A stretch of DNA of 64,000 nt from Malania oleifera (GCF_029873635.1 NC_080419.1:63895040-63959039); one strand, 5' to 3'; shown: positions 45,449 to 58,800, counted from the first letter of the stretch. Translations and numbers: made by a program. The notes: a model not told the origin generated them from the sequence alone.

Positions 45449-45928
45449 TGGTTTAGTGTAGACTCTTTATTTCATTAAGTATAGGCGTGTGGGCCTGTTT
45501 TATGTTTCTAAGGTTGTAGGCATGTGGGCCTATTTAATTCATTAAGTGGACTTCTTTTATTAGCTATAGGCGTGTAGTTTAGGGTGTTTTGGGCTTTAGA
45601 TGTTCAGCCCATGTCTTTTAATTGATGTAGGCCATAGTCGGCCCTAGGGTTTCATGGAGGGGTTAAAAAAAAAACTTGTAGCCGCATTCTTCATAAGATG
45701 AACGTGAATGAAGTTTTCTTCATAGAGAAATTTCAATTTTCTCTACTTGTTCTTGATTGAACTAAGAACTTATCAAAGGCAAACCCTTTGTGATGTTCTC
45801 ACCGAATGTAGGTTCTTGAAACAAGATTTCAATGGGTGTAGATCATCTTGACTTGATTCTTGGCTTTCTTGGGTAAGTTTTCAATTTGTTTGGGGTTCAA
45901 GGGATTTCGATCCCACGAGTTCACATCA
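45449..45928 (+). mobile_element. LTR of gypsy element C
   Basis: The right end TTCACATCA is fixed by the primer-binding site TGGTATCAGAGC (45931-45942). The left end is not certain; it may be TGTAGACTC near 45457. Because pol tail precedes it and leader and gag follow it, it served as 3' LTR of one copy and 5' LTR of the next, or is a recombinant. Confidence 0.6.
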
Positions 45929-45930
45929 TT

Positions 45931-45942
45931 TGGTATCAGAGC
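45931..45942 (+). other. Primer-binding site of element C
   Basis: TGGTATCAGAGC is a perfect match to the initiator Met-tRNA primer site. Confidence 0.9.
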
Positions 45943-46801
45943 TCAGGCTCCAAATCAAGTCTGATTTATCCTTTTTAATTATTGCATTTGGGTTTTGTCA
46001 TAGGCATGTTCTAGGGATTTCTATTCTGATCTGCGATTCCTTCTTCATTCTAGTTAATTTCGTGTGTTTGAATTCAGATCTATGATTTTCACAATTGATT
46101 ACTCGTGTACTTGATTCAAGAATTTAGATCTATGATTTCTTCAATTGAGTACACGAATCTTTGTTTTAATTTCCCGATCTATAATTTCCAAATTTGTAAT
46201 CTTTGCTTTGATCCCTTCTATTTCCGTTTCTTGTTGAAATCACATCAATTTTTTTTCGGAAATTGCACTTATTGTTGCTGCTTGTGACCGAATTTGCATT
46301 AAAAATAAATAAATAAGAAAAGACAGTGTATTCAAAGGTTGCTGCATAGTTATAAAATAAATGCAAAAAATTTTAAAAAATAAAAAAGAAATTTCGGAAA
46401 TGGTTGTTTGATATACTTTGTAATCCGAAAATTGAAGCGATTTGATATTGATTGATCATTATCTTCAAAGGGGTCGAATATATCATCTTTAGTATCTTGT
46501 TTCCTAATTGCTCTTTTCCTCGTACAAATTCCTTGAGACCCATGTCATTTTATTCCTTTCTTGTTTCCTGAATCTATTGTTGGTTGGAATAATACAAGGT
46601 CGTGTCTTGATTTAGTTCAACTAGTTCTTAAAGAACTTGAAAGGAAAAATAGGTGAGGTAAAAGGCAAGAGTGAGTGAGAATAGTATTGAAAAAGACCAA
46701 AAAGAGTGAGACTTGAGTGGAGTGACAATATTTGAGCATAAACACGTAAGGGAGTGTGTGAGGTTTTACCGCTAACATTCTTGTTTTGCAATGCATTAAA
46801 A
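45943..46801 (+). other. Leader of element C
   Basis: Long untranslated region between primer site and gag start; no conserved motif recognised. Confidence 0.6.
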
Positions 46802-48135
46802 ATGTCTCAAAAGAGTGACTCAACACCTAAGGAGGAGGCAGATAACTCATTTTTTGTGTTGTGGGCCATGCAACAACAGTTTGAACAGTCGAATTTGGTG
46901 TTGGGTGAGGTGAGGGATAGGGATGGATCAACAATAGGTATTGATTAGAAATCTGCAAGGTGGGCGAGATAGGAGGAGACGTGAGCCTAGCATTGAAAAT
47001 GAGTATGAGAACAAAGAAGATGTAAGGATGAGGAAGACATAGCATCTGAAGTTGGAATGGGTGGAATGGGCAGACCTAGAGGAGGTAGGCGTGGAAGAGG
47101 ACCAAGGAGAAATCCAAGGGGTAGAGATGGGGTAGATAGGAACCTTCGGAGCATCAAAATGAAAATACCATCTTTTCAAGGTAGGAATGACCCTGGAGTC
47201 TATTTAGAGTGGGAGAAGAAAATAGAGTTTATTTTTGCTTTTCACAATTATTCAAAGGAGAAGAAGGTGAAGCTGACGGTAATTGAGTTCACTAATCATG
47301 CAATTATTTGGTGGGATCAATTAGTGACCAATAGGAGGAATCATGGGAGACTTGTAGAAACATGGGGTGAGTTGAAAGCTCTCATGAGGCGGAGAATTGT
47401 ACCTAGAAACTACCATAGAGACCTCTGCCAAAAATTACAAAAGCTTACACAAGGGTCTAGGAGTGTAGAGGATTACCATAAGGAGATGGAGGTGGCAATG
47501 ATTCGGACTAATGTAGAGAACGATCGAGAGGCCACAATGGCAAGATTTTTAAGTGATTTGAATAGGGACATAGCCAACGTAGTTGAGTTGCAGCATTATG
47601 TGGAAGTAGAAGACATGATGCACATGGCTATGAAGGTAGAGGGGCAGTTAAAGAGAAAGGGGGCAGCAAAGTATACTTCAGTTTCTAGCACTCCTTGGAA
47701 ACCAAAGTGGGATAGAACTGATCAAGCTGTAGTAAAGGGGAAGGCCAAACCACCTAAGGGAAAAGATGAGGGAACTAGCAAGAACAAACTCAAGGTAGAT
47801 TTCCAACCTTCAAGGAATAGAGATATTAAATGTTTTAAATGTTTGGGCTCAGGGCACTTCATGTTTCAATGTCCAAACAAGTGCGTGATGGTTATGCGTG
47901 ACAATGGGGAGGTGATGACTGAGAGTAGGGACGATAGCGATGACATGCCCGAGTTGGTCGATGCTAGTGATGATGATGGAGTGGAATATCCCATAGAAGG
48001 CGAATCTCTTGTTGCCAGACGTGCTCTCAATACACGAATCAAGGTAGATGAAATGGAGCAACAGAGAGAGATCATATTCCATACTAGATGTTATGTAAAC
48101 AACAAGGTGTGTAGTATGATTATAGATGGGGGGAA
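46802..48135 (+). pseudogene. Gypsy C gag with zinc knuckle, nearly complete
   Basis: Starts MSQKSDSTPKEEAD at 46802; a stop and a frameshift near 46945-47050 separate it from a long open frame (ATG 47057). The latter has an R/G-rich segment, then IKMKIPSFQGRNDPGVYLEW, IEFTNHAIIWWDQL, RNYHRDLCQKLQKL and VEDYHKEMEVAMIR, the retrotransposon gag capsid-like domain, and a CCHC knuckle CFKCLGSGHFMFQC (about 47830-47871). The FHTRCYVNNKVCSMIIDGG segment joins gag to protease. A frameshift in a G run at about 48128-48134 ends the frame. Confidence 0.85.
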
Positions 48136-48960
48136 GTTGCACCAATGTAGCTAGTAGCACCCTAGTTGAGAAGTTGAGCTTACCTTCATTGAAGCATCCT
48201 AGACCTTATAAGTTGCAGTGGTTGAATGAATGTGGGGAGGTCAAGGTCAATAAGTAGGTTTTGGTAGCTTTTACCATGGGGAGGTATAGTGATGAGGTGA
48301 TTTGTGATGTAGTTCCTATGCATGCTAGTCATATTTTGTGGGGAGGCCGTGGCAGTATGATAGAAGGGTGATTCATGACGGGTTTAGGAACATGTACAAC
48401 TTTGTAAAGGATGGAAAAACAATCAAGCTTGCTCCCTTAACCCCAAAACAGGTCTATGAGGACCAACTGAAGCTAAAAAGTGAGATTGAGCAAAATGAAA
48501 GGGTGAGGCCGAAACACAAGAAAGAAAAATGAGAGAAAATAAAAATGAGGGTGAGGCCGAAACCTCAAGAAAAAGAGAGTGAAAAAGAAAATAGAGGTGT
48601 CTGAGAATAAAGAAAAGAGAGTGGAGCCACGAGAGAAAAAAGAAAGAGAACCTGCAGAGAGAACAGGTTTGACAAAGATGAGTTTTTATGCAAAGGAGAG
48701 TAAGGTTAAAAGGATCTTCTTAGCAAACCAGCCTATGATTTTTCATGTTTATGAAGAATTTTATCTTATTCTAGATGAAACAAACCAATTTCTTCCAAGT
48801 TTGGATGTTTCTTTGTTGCAGGAATTCGACAATGTATTTCCGAAGGAGATGCCAAGTGGGTTGCTGCTCATTAGAGGCATTGAGCATCAAATTGATTTCG
48901 TACCTGCAACCATCATTCCAAACCAACCAACCTATAAGAGAAATCCAGAGGAGACAAAGG
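48136..48960 (+). pseudogene. Gypsy C protease and linker, frameshifted
   Basis: After a frame change: SCTNVASSTLVEKLSLP, HPRPYKLQWLNECGEVKV, then another shift and GRPWQYDRRVIHDGFRN, LTPKQVYEDQLKLK. The aspartic protease site is read as IIDGG-SCT across the first frameshift. A charged K/E-rich linker (48480-48650) leads to RT. Confidence 0.75.
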
Positions 48961-49253
48961 AGCCTCAAAGGCAAGTTAAAGATTTGATGAGCACGGGATA
49001 CGTGAGAAAGAGCATAAGCCCATGAGAAGTACCAATGCTACTAGTGCCATAGAAGGGTGGGACTTGGAGGATGTGCGTTGATTGTAGAGCAGTCAACAAT
49101 ATTACAGTAAAGTATCATCATTCCATTCCAAGATTAGATGATATGCTTGATGAATTGCATGGCTCTTGTATTTTCAGCAAAATAGATCTTTAAAGTGGAT
49201 ACCATCAAATTAGAATGAATAAGGGAGATGAATGGAAAACTACTTTTAAGACT
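48961..49253 (+). pseudogene. Gypsy C reverse transcriptase, left part
   Basis: Visible: LMSTGYVRKSISP (48985-49023), [15 protein letters not shown] (about 49075-49115), [11 protein letters not shown] and the stop-containing SKIDL*SGYHQIRMNKGDEW (about 49180-49230). It stops at KTTFKT, where the SIRE LTR begins at 49254, and resumes at 63031. Confidence 0.85.
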
Positions 49254-51062
49254 TGTTGGCCTAACATGACTTTCGAGTCTCGTTTTGATGACAACAAATG
49301 AAGGTTGATTTAATATGTGTTGTTAAGTGATGATGTTTCAAGAATGCCTAAATGGCAAAGTTCAAAATATCAAAGGAAAAGCAAGTTCAAGATCACCAAG
49401 GACCACAAAACCACACTTATCTTTAAAGTGATCCAAAGGAAGCTCAAGTGGACCAAAAATGATTTGGAAACCTAAAGTTGACTCAAGCTCAAAATCTCAG
49501 AGGACTCAAAGCAAAACTCATATGAAGACTTCAAAGCTTAGAGTGTTTAAGGTTTTAGGATGAACTATGTGAGTACTTCATATTCAAATATCATGTGAAA
49601 TGGTTTGAAGCTCTTTACGGTTTGTCATTGTCTTGGACTTAGAGACCTTGTTTTAAAACCTTAGCAAATATTTTTATAAAGTAACAAAGCAAGAGAGCCA
49701 AGTGTTTTTGAAAAATAACCTGAAAAATAGAAAATTGGTCTGTTCAGGCGACTGAAGTGTAAGCTCAGGCGACTAAAGAATAAGTTCAGGCACCTGAAGA
49801 ATTTCCTGATGAATTTCTGAAGAGGCAGTGTAACCTCAGGCAACTGACCGTTGTCACCTCAGGTGCTTCACCCTATTTTCAGTTCAAAAATTATAGTTTT
49901 AAAGAACCTCAGGCGATTGAACACTGTTAATGGCTATATTTTTAAAAAAGTTTTAAAATTTTAAATTAAGTTTCTTGTGCCCCGTATTTTGTAAAAACTT
50001 GGGAAATACTCCAAGTAAACTTGGGCAACATGAATTAAGCTTTATGAGCCTATAAATATATGTTTTCCCGAATCAAACATATACCAAGCAATTGAAAAAT
50101 CTGCTCCTAAGCTGAAAGCTCACTTATTCTCTCAAAGCTCTCTCTTGCTCACTCTTTCATTCTGAATTGCTGAGATATTCTGAAGCCCTGATCACTCTTC
50201 TCTGAGCTTTAATCATCTAAATTGCTGATTCCTTGTCAAGAGAAGTATTCCGGTGAAATTGTTCTTGAGCTTCAACTCTATTTCGTTTGGTATTTGTTAT
50301 TGAAGCATATAGCACTTTCAATTGTACTAACAAGCTCTATCTAAGAGCATTCTTTGTACAAAAGAAATTGTTTTCTTGTTTCTTGTTTCTTTGACGGTTT
50401 AGGTATTTGGATCGCTGTAACCGAGCGTGGGGTACCACTTGGAGAGGGGGCTCCACCCTAAAGGAAGGTTGTAATCGGTTTGTTCCACCCGGAAAGGAAC
50501 GAGCTAGTGGAATCCTTAGGTGGTCTTGCCTAAGCCGAGGACGTAAGCTGGGTAAGCCGAACCTCATAAAAAATCTCGGTCTCACTCACTCTACCCTTTT
50601 CTATTTAAATTTCAGCATATACAAATCGTGTTTCAAAGTGCAAGTTTGCTGAAAATCTGAGATTGAGAAGACCTTTTAATCTAAGGAAGTACGTTCGTTA
50701 ATACTTTGTGGAAACCTTTAAGGGAGTACGTTGATTAACCGCTTACGGAAATCTTGATTAAAAGGAGCGCATAAAAAAATTCATTCATACAGGGCTATAA
50801 ACTGAATTCTTGCAAACGCTTAAAAAAAAAAGGTGTTGCAGCTCTCACAAAGTTGGCTAAGTATTGTGTAGTTGGGTGATTGTTTATTATTTGATTTGTG
50901 ATTGATTTTTGTGAGTGTGGTTGATTTGTTTGAGTATTTAAAATTAACAACTTCCTTGTGTATTTGATTAAGTCTATAAAAGCTGAAAATTGGTAATAAA
51001 TCTAAAAGAGATTTTTATAAACCCAATTCATCCCCCCTCTTGGGATAACACCTTAACTTTCA
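49254..51062 (+). mobile_element. 5' LTR of a SIRE-type Copia element
   Basis: Begins TGTTGGCCTAAC and ends CACCTTAACTTTCA, directly before TGGTATCAGAGC. The partner is at 61369-63030. The U3 carries a CAGGCGACTGAA array (49743-49922), followed by TATA box TATAAATATA (50051-50060). The lineage follows from the env-like ORF after RNase H and from gag and RT motifs. Confidence 0.9.
49743..49922 (+). repeat. CAGGCGACTGAA motif array in SIRE U3
   Basis: Units TCAGGCGACTGAAG, TCAGGCGACTAAAG, TCAGGCACCTGAAG, TCAGGCAACTGACC, TCAGGTGCTTCACC and TCAGGCGATTGAAC over 180 bp, about 130 bp upstream of the TATA box. The 3' LTR has a fuller set at 61858-62028, including the palindromic TCAGGCGCCTGA. Confidence 0.85.
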
Positions 51063-51064
51063 AT

Positions 51065-51076
51065 TGGTATCAGAGC
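51065..51076 (+). other. Primer-binding site of the SIRE element
   Basis: TGGTATCAGAGC, a perfect Met-tRNA primer match two bases after the LTR end. Confidence 0.95.
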
Positions 51077-51119
51077 CTAGTTATAGCAAATCCTAATTAG
51101 AAGCTATATAATGGTCTAA

Positions 51120-52880
51120 ATGGCACACCTAGGTGTTTCCCCATTTGCTGAAAGTCGATCCTTTACTAGACCGCCTATCTTTTGTAGTTTAAACTATACA
51201 TTTTTGAAACAAAGAATGAGGATATATATTCAAATCATGGATTGGAAAGCATGGAAGGTTGTCACACATGGTGACTACATTCCCACTAAACTCGTAAATG
51301 GTAAAAAAGTCCCTAAAGAGGAAAGAGACTTAACCAACAACGATTATAAAATAATGCAAGTAAACTCTAGTGCCATGAATGCACTATATTGTGCTTTAGA
51401 TGTTAATGAGTTTAATAGGGTCATGACATGTAAGTCAGCCAAAGAAATTTGGGACAAGCTAAAAGTAACTTACGAAGGAACTATAGATGTTAGAGATAGT
51501 AGAATCAACATGCTCACAAGCGAATATGAGGCTTTCAGGATGAACCCGGATGAAACCATCACTAGTATGTACACTAGGTTTACTCACATAATAAACTCCC
51601 TCAATGCCTTAGGGAAAAATTACTCAACTAATGAAATGATCTGAAAAATACTTAATGGACTACCACCAATTTGGGAACCTAAGGCCACTGCCATTACGAA
51701 AGGAAGAAATTTGAAAAACACCTCCCTAGATGAATTAATAGGTTCTCTACTCACATATGAGATGACAATGAAAGAAAGAAATTCAGAGAACAATAACAAA
51801 AACAAGAAATCAATAGCCCTTAAGGCTAGAAAAGAAAGCTCTAGTGATGAGGATGAAGACAATGAATTAGATGATGAAGAATTAGCCTTTATCACTAAAA
51901 GACTCGGAAAATTTTTCAGGAAGAATGGAAAATTCCCGCAAAAGTTTAAAGGATCAAAAACAAACAAAGAAGAAACAAACACAAAGCAAACTAAGAACGA
52001 TCCACCGACATGTTATAATTGTAAGAAGTTTGGACACATTAAACCCAATTGTCCACAGCTGAAGAAGGACAAGAAGACGAAAAAGAAGGCAATGAAAGCT
52101 ACGTGGGACAACACAAGCTCAAATGAATCAGAAGATGAATCAAGTGAACAAGAAGTTGCCAACATGTGCTTTATGGCACACAATGCTGAGGTAAATTCTT
52201 ATTATAGTTCATCGGAAGGATCTAGTGGAGAGTCTAGTAATAATTCATGTGATACTATGCCTTCTTACAAGGAAATCCAAGCTAAACTGTTCAACTTACA
52301 CAATAGGTTCATCAAAGTGTCTAAAAGAAACATAGCCTTAAAAGAACAAAATGAAAATCTTAAGAATCAAGTAGAAAGTTCTAAATCGGATGAAAAAGAA
52401 AAAGATTCTCATATTTTGATGATCTAATGAAGAAAATTAACAATACGTCTCAAGAATTAGTAAAACTACAAGTAAATGATGAAAGCAAGAAAGACCTAAA
52501 AATAAGTGATCTTAAAAGCAAAATTGAAGATAAAGATAAAATCATTTACAATTTTCTAAAGGAAAAGAAAATTTTGAAAAGATGGTTGGTCAACAAAGAA
52601 TTATAAGTAATAAAGAAGGAATAGGCTACAATGGAATAGAAAACAAAAAGAAGAAAAATTTATTTATGGGATATTTTGTTAAAGAAGCTAAATACTATGC
52701 AAGCACATCTTCTACAAATATACATGAAAACACTACTTGCTACTTGTGTAGAAATAAGGGACATATAAAATTCAATTATCCACTTAAAAAGAAATATGTC
52801 AAAATCAAGAATGAATGGAAAGTAAACACTAAAACTAGGAATAATTTAAAAAGGATTAAGAAGGTTCGGGTTCCAGAAGT
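51120..52880 (+). pseudogene. SIRE gag with two zinc knuckles, lightly damaged
   Basis: ATG 51120 opens a frame with the UBN2-type gag domain (NYTFLKQRMRIYIQ, MNALYCALDVNEFNRV, AKEIWDKLKVTYEGT, INMLTSEYEAFRM). One stop (51642-51644, where relatives have arginine) interrupts it, then the same frame continues to 52427 through KRLGKFFRKNGKFP and the CCHC knuckle CYNCKKFGHIKPNC (52012-52053). A one-base frameshift near 52415 leads into a coiled-coil stretch and a second knuckle-like CYLCRNKGHIKFNY (52738-52779). Gag would form the particle and bind the RNA. Confidence 0.85.
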
Positions 52881-52934
52881 AGCACCATGAATCCTTCCTT
52901 GTAGGTATGCTTTAGGACTACTTTATCAAAGGAA

Positions 52935-53302
52935 AAATGGTACTTGGACAGCAGGTGTTCAAGACATATGATGGGAGATAGAACAAAGTTCACGTCCCTA
53001 GTTTAGAAAGATGGAGGCTATGTGACCTTCGGTGACAACGCCAAAGGAAAAATCGTCGGCATAAGTAAAATTGGTAAGGAACCCTCACTAACTATAGATG
53101 ATGTTTTGTTAGTTGATGGATTAAAATATAACCTTTTAAGTATAAGTCAACTTAGTGACAAAGGTCATGACATAATCTTTAAGCAAGATAAGTGTATAGT
53201 TCAAAATCCTAGAAATCATGAAATTCTATTCACAGCCTATAGAGTAAACAATGTATATTGTATAAATCCTGAAAACTTAGTCTCTCAAGAAGTAACATGC
53301 TA
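52935..53302 (+). pseudogene. SIRE protease
   Basis: KWYLDSRCSRHMMGD (52936-52980) matches the Copia protease site WYLDSGCSRHMTG, with the G after S changed to R. After a stop near 53004 the frame continues GGYVTFGDNAKGKIVGI, LLVDGLKYNLLSISQL to 53302. The R replacement and the stop make it inactive. Confidence 0.85.
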
Positions 53303-53309
53303 GGTTGCC

Positions 53310-54312
53310 ATGAATGAAGCTAGTTGGTTGTGGCATAGAAGACTAGGACATGCAAGCATGAACCTATTATCAAACCTATTTAGAAAGAACTTAGTTAAAG
53401 GCTTACCAAATACGAAGTTCATAAAAGATAAAATTTGTGATGCTTGCCAACTTGGAAAACAAATCAAAACAAGTTTTAAAAAAAAAGAAACATATATCTA
53501 CTAGTAGACCCTTAGAACTTATACATTTGGATTTGTTTGGTCCTAATAGAACCCAAAGCATAGGAGGTAAGCAATATGCCTTTGTAATAGTTGATGACTA
53601 TTCTAGGTTTACTTGGGTATTGTTTTTAGCCTCCAAGCATGAAGCTTGTAATATGTTGATAAATCTATGCAAGAAGCTTCAAAATGAAAAAGGATATAAT
53701 GTTTCAAACATAAGAAATGATCAAGGAAGAGAATTCAACAACAAAGATGTTGACAAATTTTGCAATGAACATGGAATTAATCATAATTTTTCATCACCTA
53801 AAACTCCCCAACAAAATGGAGTTGTTGAAAGAAAGAATAGAGCACTTCAAGAAATGGCAAGAACAATGTTAAATGAACATAATCTACCAAAATATTTTTG
53901 GTCTGAAGCTGTAAACACTGCATGCTATGTAATAAATAGGGTTTCTATAAGAACAAATTTGAATAAAACTCCCTATGAACTTTGGAAAGGTAGAAGGCCT
54001 AACATCTCTTACTTCCAAGTCTTTGGTTGTAAATGCTATGTATTGAATGATAAAGATGATTTAGGCAAATTTCATGCAAAAGCTGATGAAGGGATATTCC
54101 TAGGATATTCATTAAAAAGCAAAGCCTATAGAATATACAATAAAAGAACTCTTACAATCTTAGAATCAATTCATGTAACCTTTGATGAAGAAAGTCCATT
54201 CAACAAACCAATAAAAATTGAAGAAGTACAAACTACTCAAAAACAAGAAGACTTAGACATAGTGGAAGCAAAAGAAGAAGAAAAACCAAATGATGCTGTT
54301 GAAAATACTTAA
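53310..54312 (+). pseudogene. SIRE GAG-pre-integrase and integrase, one frameshift
   Basis: LWHRRLGHASMNLLSNL starts the GAG-pre-integrase domain; CDACQLGKQ ends its zinc-binding part. A frameshift in an A run (about 53478-53489) separates it from the integrase core: LIHLDLFGPN (D1), NDQGREF (D2) and PQQNGVVERKNR (E), then FGCKCYVLNDKD and GIFLGYSLKSKAYRIYN. All three catalytic acids are present. The end is followed by an acidic K/E-rich linker and TAA 54310-54312. Confidence 0.9.
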
Positions 54313-55850
54313 CTACCAAAAGAATGGAAATATATAAGAAATCATCCAAAAGATCAAATAATAGGAGAACCATCAAGAGGAATAACTACAAGACCCTCTT
54401 TGAAAAATTTATGCAATCACTATGCTTTCTTATCTCAAGATAAACCAAAGAATGTAGAAGAAGCTTTAAGTGATGACTCATGGATAATTGCCATGCAAGA
54501 AGAGTTAAAATCAATTTGAAAGAAGTATGAAAATTAGTTCCCAAACCGGATAATCATTCAATTATAGGAACTAAATGAGTATTTAGAAATAAAAAGGATG
54601 AAAATGGAATTGTAGTTAGAAATAAAGCTAGACTTGTAGCTAAAGGATATAACCAAGAAGAAGGGATAAAATATGATGAAACATTTGCTCCCGTAGCTAG
54701 AATGGAAGCAATTAGGATGCTCTTAACTTATGCATCTCATAAGGAATTTAAATTATATCAAATGGATGTAAAGAGTGCATTTTTAAATGGTTATATTAAT
54801 GAAGAAGTATATGTAGAACAACCACCAGGCTTTGAAGACATACAAAAACCTGAATATGTGTACAAGCTAACTAAGGCCTTATACGGTTTGAAACAAGCCC
54901 CTAGGGCTTGGTATGAAAGACTTAGTGGATTCCTACTGGATAAAGGTTTTTCTAGAGGTAAGGTTGATAGTACATTGTTTATCAAATCTAAGAAAAATGA
55001 TATGCTCATAATCAAAATTTATGTAGATGATATTATTTTTGGTGCAACTAATGATAATCTATGTAAAGAATTTTCCAAATGTATGCAAGAGGAATTTGAA
55101 ATGTGAGTATGATGGGAGAGTTAAATTACTTCCTAGGTTTACAAATCAAACAAGCAAAAAACGGAACTTTATAAGTCAATCCAAATACATAAAAGATATA
55201 CTTACGAAATTCGATTGGGAAAGTAGTAAGCCCATAGGTAGCCCCATGAGCACTTCCATAAGCCTTGATAAAGATGAAAAAGGGAAACCGGTAGACATGA
55301 AATATTATAGAGGTATGATAGGAAGTTTGCTATAACTAACAGTTAGAAGGCCCGATATAATGTTTAGTGTTTGCATGTGTGCATGTTTTCAATCAGTACC
55401 TAAAGAATCATATCAAATAGTTGTAAAAAGAATCCTAAGGTACTTGATAGGAACAACTGATTTAGGACTTTGGCATCCTAAGGACACCGGATTCGAAATG
55501 ATTAGCTATTCAGATGCCAATTATGCAGAGTGTAAGATAGATAGAAAAAGCACAAGTGGGACTTATCATTTTCTAGGACGATCTCTAGTGTCTTAGTTTT
55601 CTAAGAAACAAAACTCCGTAACATTATCCACAGCTGAAGCTGAGTATGTAGCAACTGGGAGTTGTTGTGCACAAACTTTATACATAAAACAACAATTAAA
55701 GGATTACAATTTAGAATATTTCACTATTCCAATTAAGTGTGATAACACCAATGCTATAAACATCTCTAAAAATCCTATATCACACTCAAGAACAAAACAC
55801 ATTGATATAAGACACCACTTTCTAAGAGATCATGTTCAAAAAGAAGACAT
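54313..55850 (+). pseudogene. SIRE reverse transcriptase and RNase H, left part
   Basis: GEPSRGITTRPSLKNLCNH precedes RT. RT motifs: [73 protein letters not shown] and the catalytic [12 protein letters not shown] (about 55017-55052). Then YIKDILTKF, MIGSLL and RNase H with SDANYAECKIDRKST, STAEAEYVA, KCDNTNAINISKNP and HIDIRHHFLRDHVQKEDI. Scattered stops and frameshifts (54520, 55105, 55334, 55594) disable it. The LINE interrupts RNase H after 55850. Confidence 0.9.
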
Positions 55851-58800
55851 AAACAACAAAACCAAGCCTTAGTCCCACTAAGTGGGGTCGGCTATATGAA
55901 TCCTTTTCCGCCAATTTATGCTATCATGGACCATTTCTTTTGATAGATTCAAAGATATTAAATCCTTACTCACTATTTCCTCCCAAGTTATTTTAGGTCT
56001 ACCCCTACCCCTTCTACTGCCCCCCAAAGTAACTAAGTCACTCTTCCTCACAGGTGCACTATAAGGCCTACGTTGCAAGTGTCCATACCATCTGAGTCGT
56101 CCTTCCCTTATCTTATCTTCTATAGGAGCTACACCTAATTTACCACGAATATGTTCATTCCTCAATTTATCTTTCAATGTTATACCACCCATCCATTTAA
56201 GCATCCTCATCTCGGCAACTTTTACTTTTTGGATATTATGTTTCTTCGTCGCCCAACATTCTGATCCATATAACATAGCTGGTCTTATAGCTATACTATA
56301 AAACTTCCCTTTCAATTTTAAGGGTATTCTAAATCACATAGAACACTTGAAGAACATCTCCATTTTACCCAACCTGCTTTAACTCTATGCATTACATCAT
56401 CTTCAATTTCTCCTTCAGCTTGCATAATAGATCCAAGGTATTGAAATATACAAGTGCTATTTATTTCTTCATCATCAAGTTTAACTTTGTCTCCAATATT
56501 CCTCCTATCATTACTAAAATTACATTTCATATATTCTGTTTTATTTCTACTTATCTTAAAGCCTCTAGACTCCAAAGCTTCTCTCCATAATTCTAACTCA
56601 GCCTCTACTCTATCCCTAGTTTCGTCAATTAATACAATATCATCTGCAAACAACATGCACCATGGAACCTCCTTTTGAATACTCTTAGTCAATTGGTCCA
56701 TCACTAAAGAAAAAAGATAAGGACTCAAAGCAAATCCTTGATGTACACCTATGGTAATTGGAAATTCTCTAGTTTCTCCATCTATAGTCTTTACACTAAT
56801 CATTACTCTATCGTACATATCCTTAATGACATCGGTATACCTACAACATACACCCCTTTTTTCTAAAACCCACCATAGAACTTCCCTAGGTATCCTATCA
56901 TATGCTTTCTCAAGGTCAATAAATATCATATGCAAGTCCATCTTCTTTTCCCTAAACTTTTCCATTAATCTTCTTAAAAGATAAATAGCTTCTGTGGTAG
57001 ATTTCCCAGGCATAAAACCAAATTGATTTTCTGAGATCTTCGTTTCTAAACTTAATCTTTGTTCAACTACTCTTTCCCATAGTTTCATCGTATGACTCAT
57101 AAGTTTAATTCCACGATAGTTATTACAATTTTGAATATCTCCTTTATTTTTGTATATAGGTATTAAAGTACTTTTCCTCCATTCATCTGGCATTTTCTTA
57201 GTTTTTACAATTGTATTAAATAAATTAGTTAACCATATAATTCTGTTATCACCCAAGCATTTCCAAACTTCAATTGGGATGTTATCTGGTCCCATAGCTT
57301 TCCCATTTTTCATCTTTTTTAGTGCAAACTTAACTTCGTTAACTCTAATTTTTAGAATAAATCTTATATTTTTGGTCTTTTCCTCATTTGACAATTCTAA
57401 ATTTAAGCCTTCTATTTGGTTTTTGTTAAACAACTTACTAAAGTAACTTCGCCAACTTTCTTTAATATCTTCGTCCTTAACCAAGACAATATCATCCTCA
57501 CTTTTTATACATTTTACATTTCCTAAGTCCTTGTTCTTCCTTTCTCTAGCTTTAGCAAGTTTAAATATATCTCTTTCCCCTTCTTTTGTACCTAATCTAT
57601 CATACAAACTATTAAATGATCTATATTTAGCTTCACTAACGGCCCTTTTTGCATCTTTTCTTGCCTCCTTATATTTTTCAAAGTTATCGTTGTTTCTACA
57701 TTTTTGCCACGTTTTATACCAAATTCTTTTTATCTTTATGATTTTTTGTACATCTTTATCCCACCACCAACTTTCTTTGCTATTTGAGAATCTTCCCCTT
57801 GATTCGCCTAAAATCTCTTTTGCTATCTTTTTAATAGAGCTAGCTAATCTATTCCAAAGAGTATTTGAATCTATCCCATCCTCTAAGGTCCAATCCCCAT
57901 CTTTGATCATTTTATCTTTAAATTTTATTATATTTTCTCCTTTTAGGTTCCACCATCTAGTTCTCCTACACTGGTTTATTTTATCCTTTTTCTTCCATTT
58001 TTTAACGCATATATCTAACACTAAGACTCTATGTTGTGTGGTTAGACTTTCACCTGGAATAACTTTACAATCCTTGCATGATACACGATCTACCCTCCTA
58101 GTTAAAAAAAAATCTATTTGACTTATATTTTGTCCACTTTTAAAGGATATTAAGTGTTCTTCTCTCTTCTTAAAGCAAGTATTCATTATACTAAAATCAT
58201 ATGACATAGCAAAGTCTAAGATCATCTCCCCAGACTCATTTTTGTCTCCATATCCATATCCTCTATGTATCCTTTCATAATTTTTATTATCTCTTCCAAC
58301 GTGTCCATTCAGATCTCCTCCTATAAATATTTTCTTAGTCCCTGGTATGCCTTGTATAATACTATCCATATCTTCCCAAAATTGTCTCTTAAGATTTTCT
58401 GCTAAGCCAACTTGAGGAGCATAAGCACTAATGATATTTATTATCTCTTGTTCTAATACCATTTTGATTTTTATAATTCTATCCCTTACTCTAATTACAT
58501 CCACAACTCTATCTTTTAAGTTTTTGTCTATAATAATGCCTACTCCATTCTTATGGTTTTCTTTTCCAGTGTACCAAAGTTTAAAACCTGATTTATCGAT
58601 TTCTCTAACTTTCTCCCCCACCCACTTAGTTTCTTGAAGGCAAATTATATTAATTCTTCTTCTAATCATTGTATCCACAATTTCCATGCTTTTACCCGTA
58701 AGTGTCCCTATATTCCAAGTTGCTAATCTAATCCTAGTTTCCTGAACTAACGTCTTTACCTGCCCACGTCCAGAATGATGCAGGAACCCTCGCATATTTG

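Noticed and set aside
56387-58637. Several plus-strand ORFs across the LINE
   Set aside because: They are shadows of the minus-strand LINE ORF, rich in L, S, I and F.
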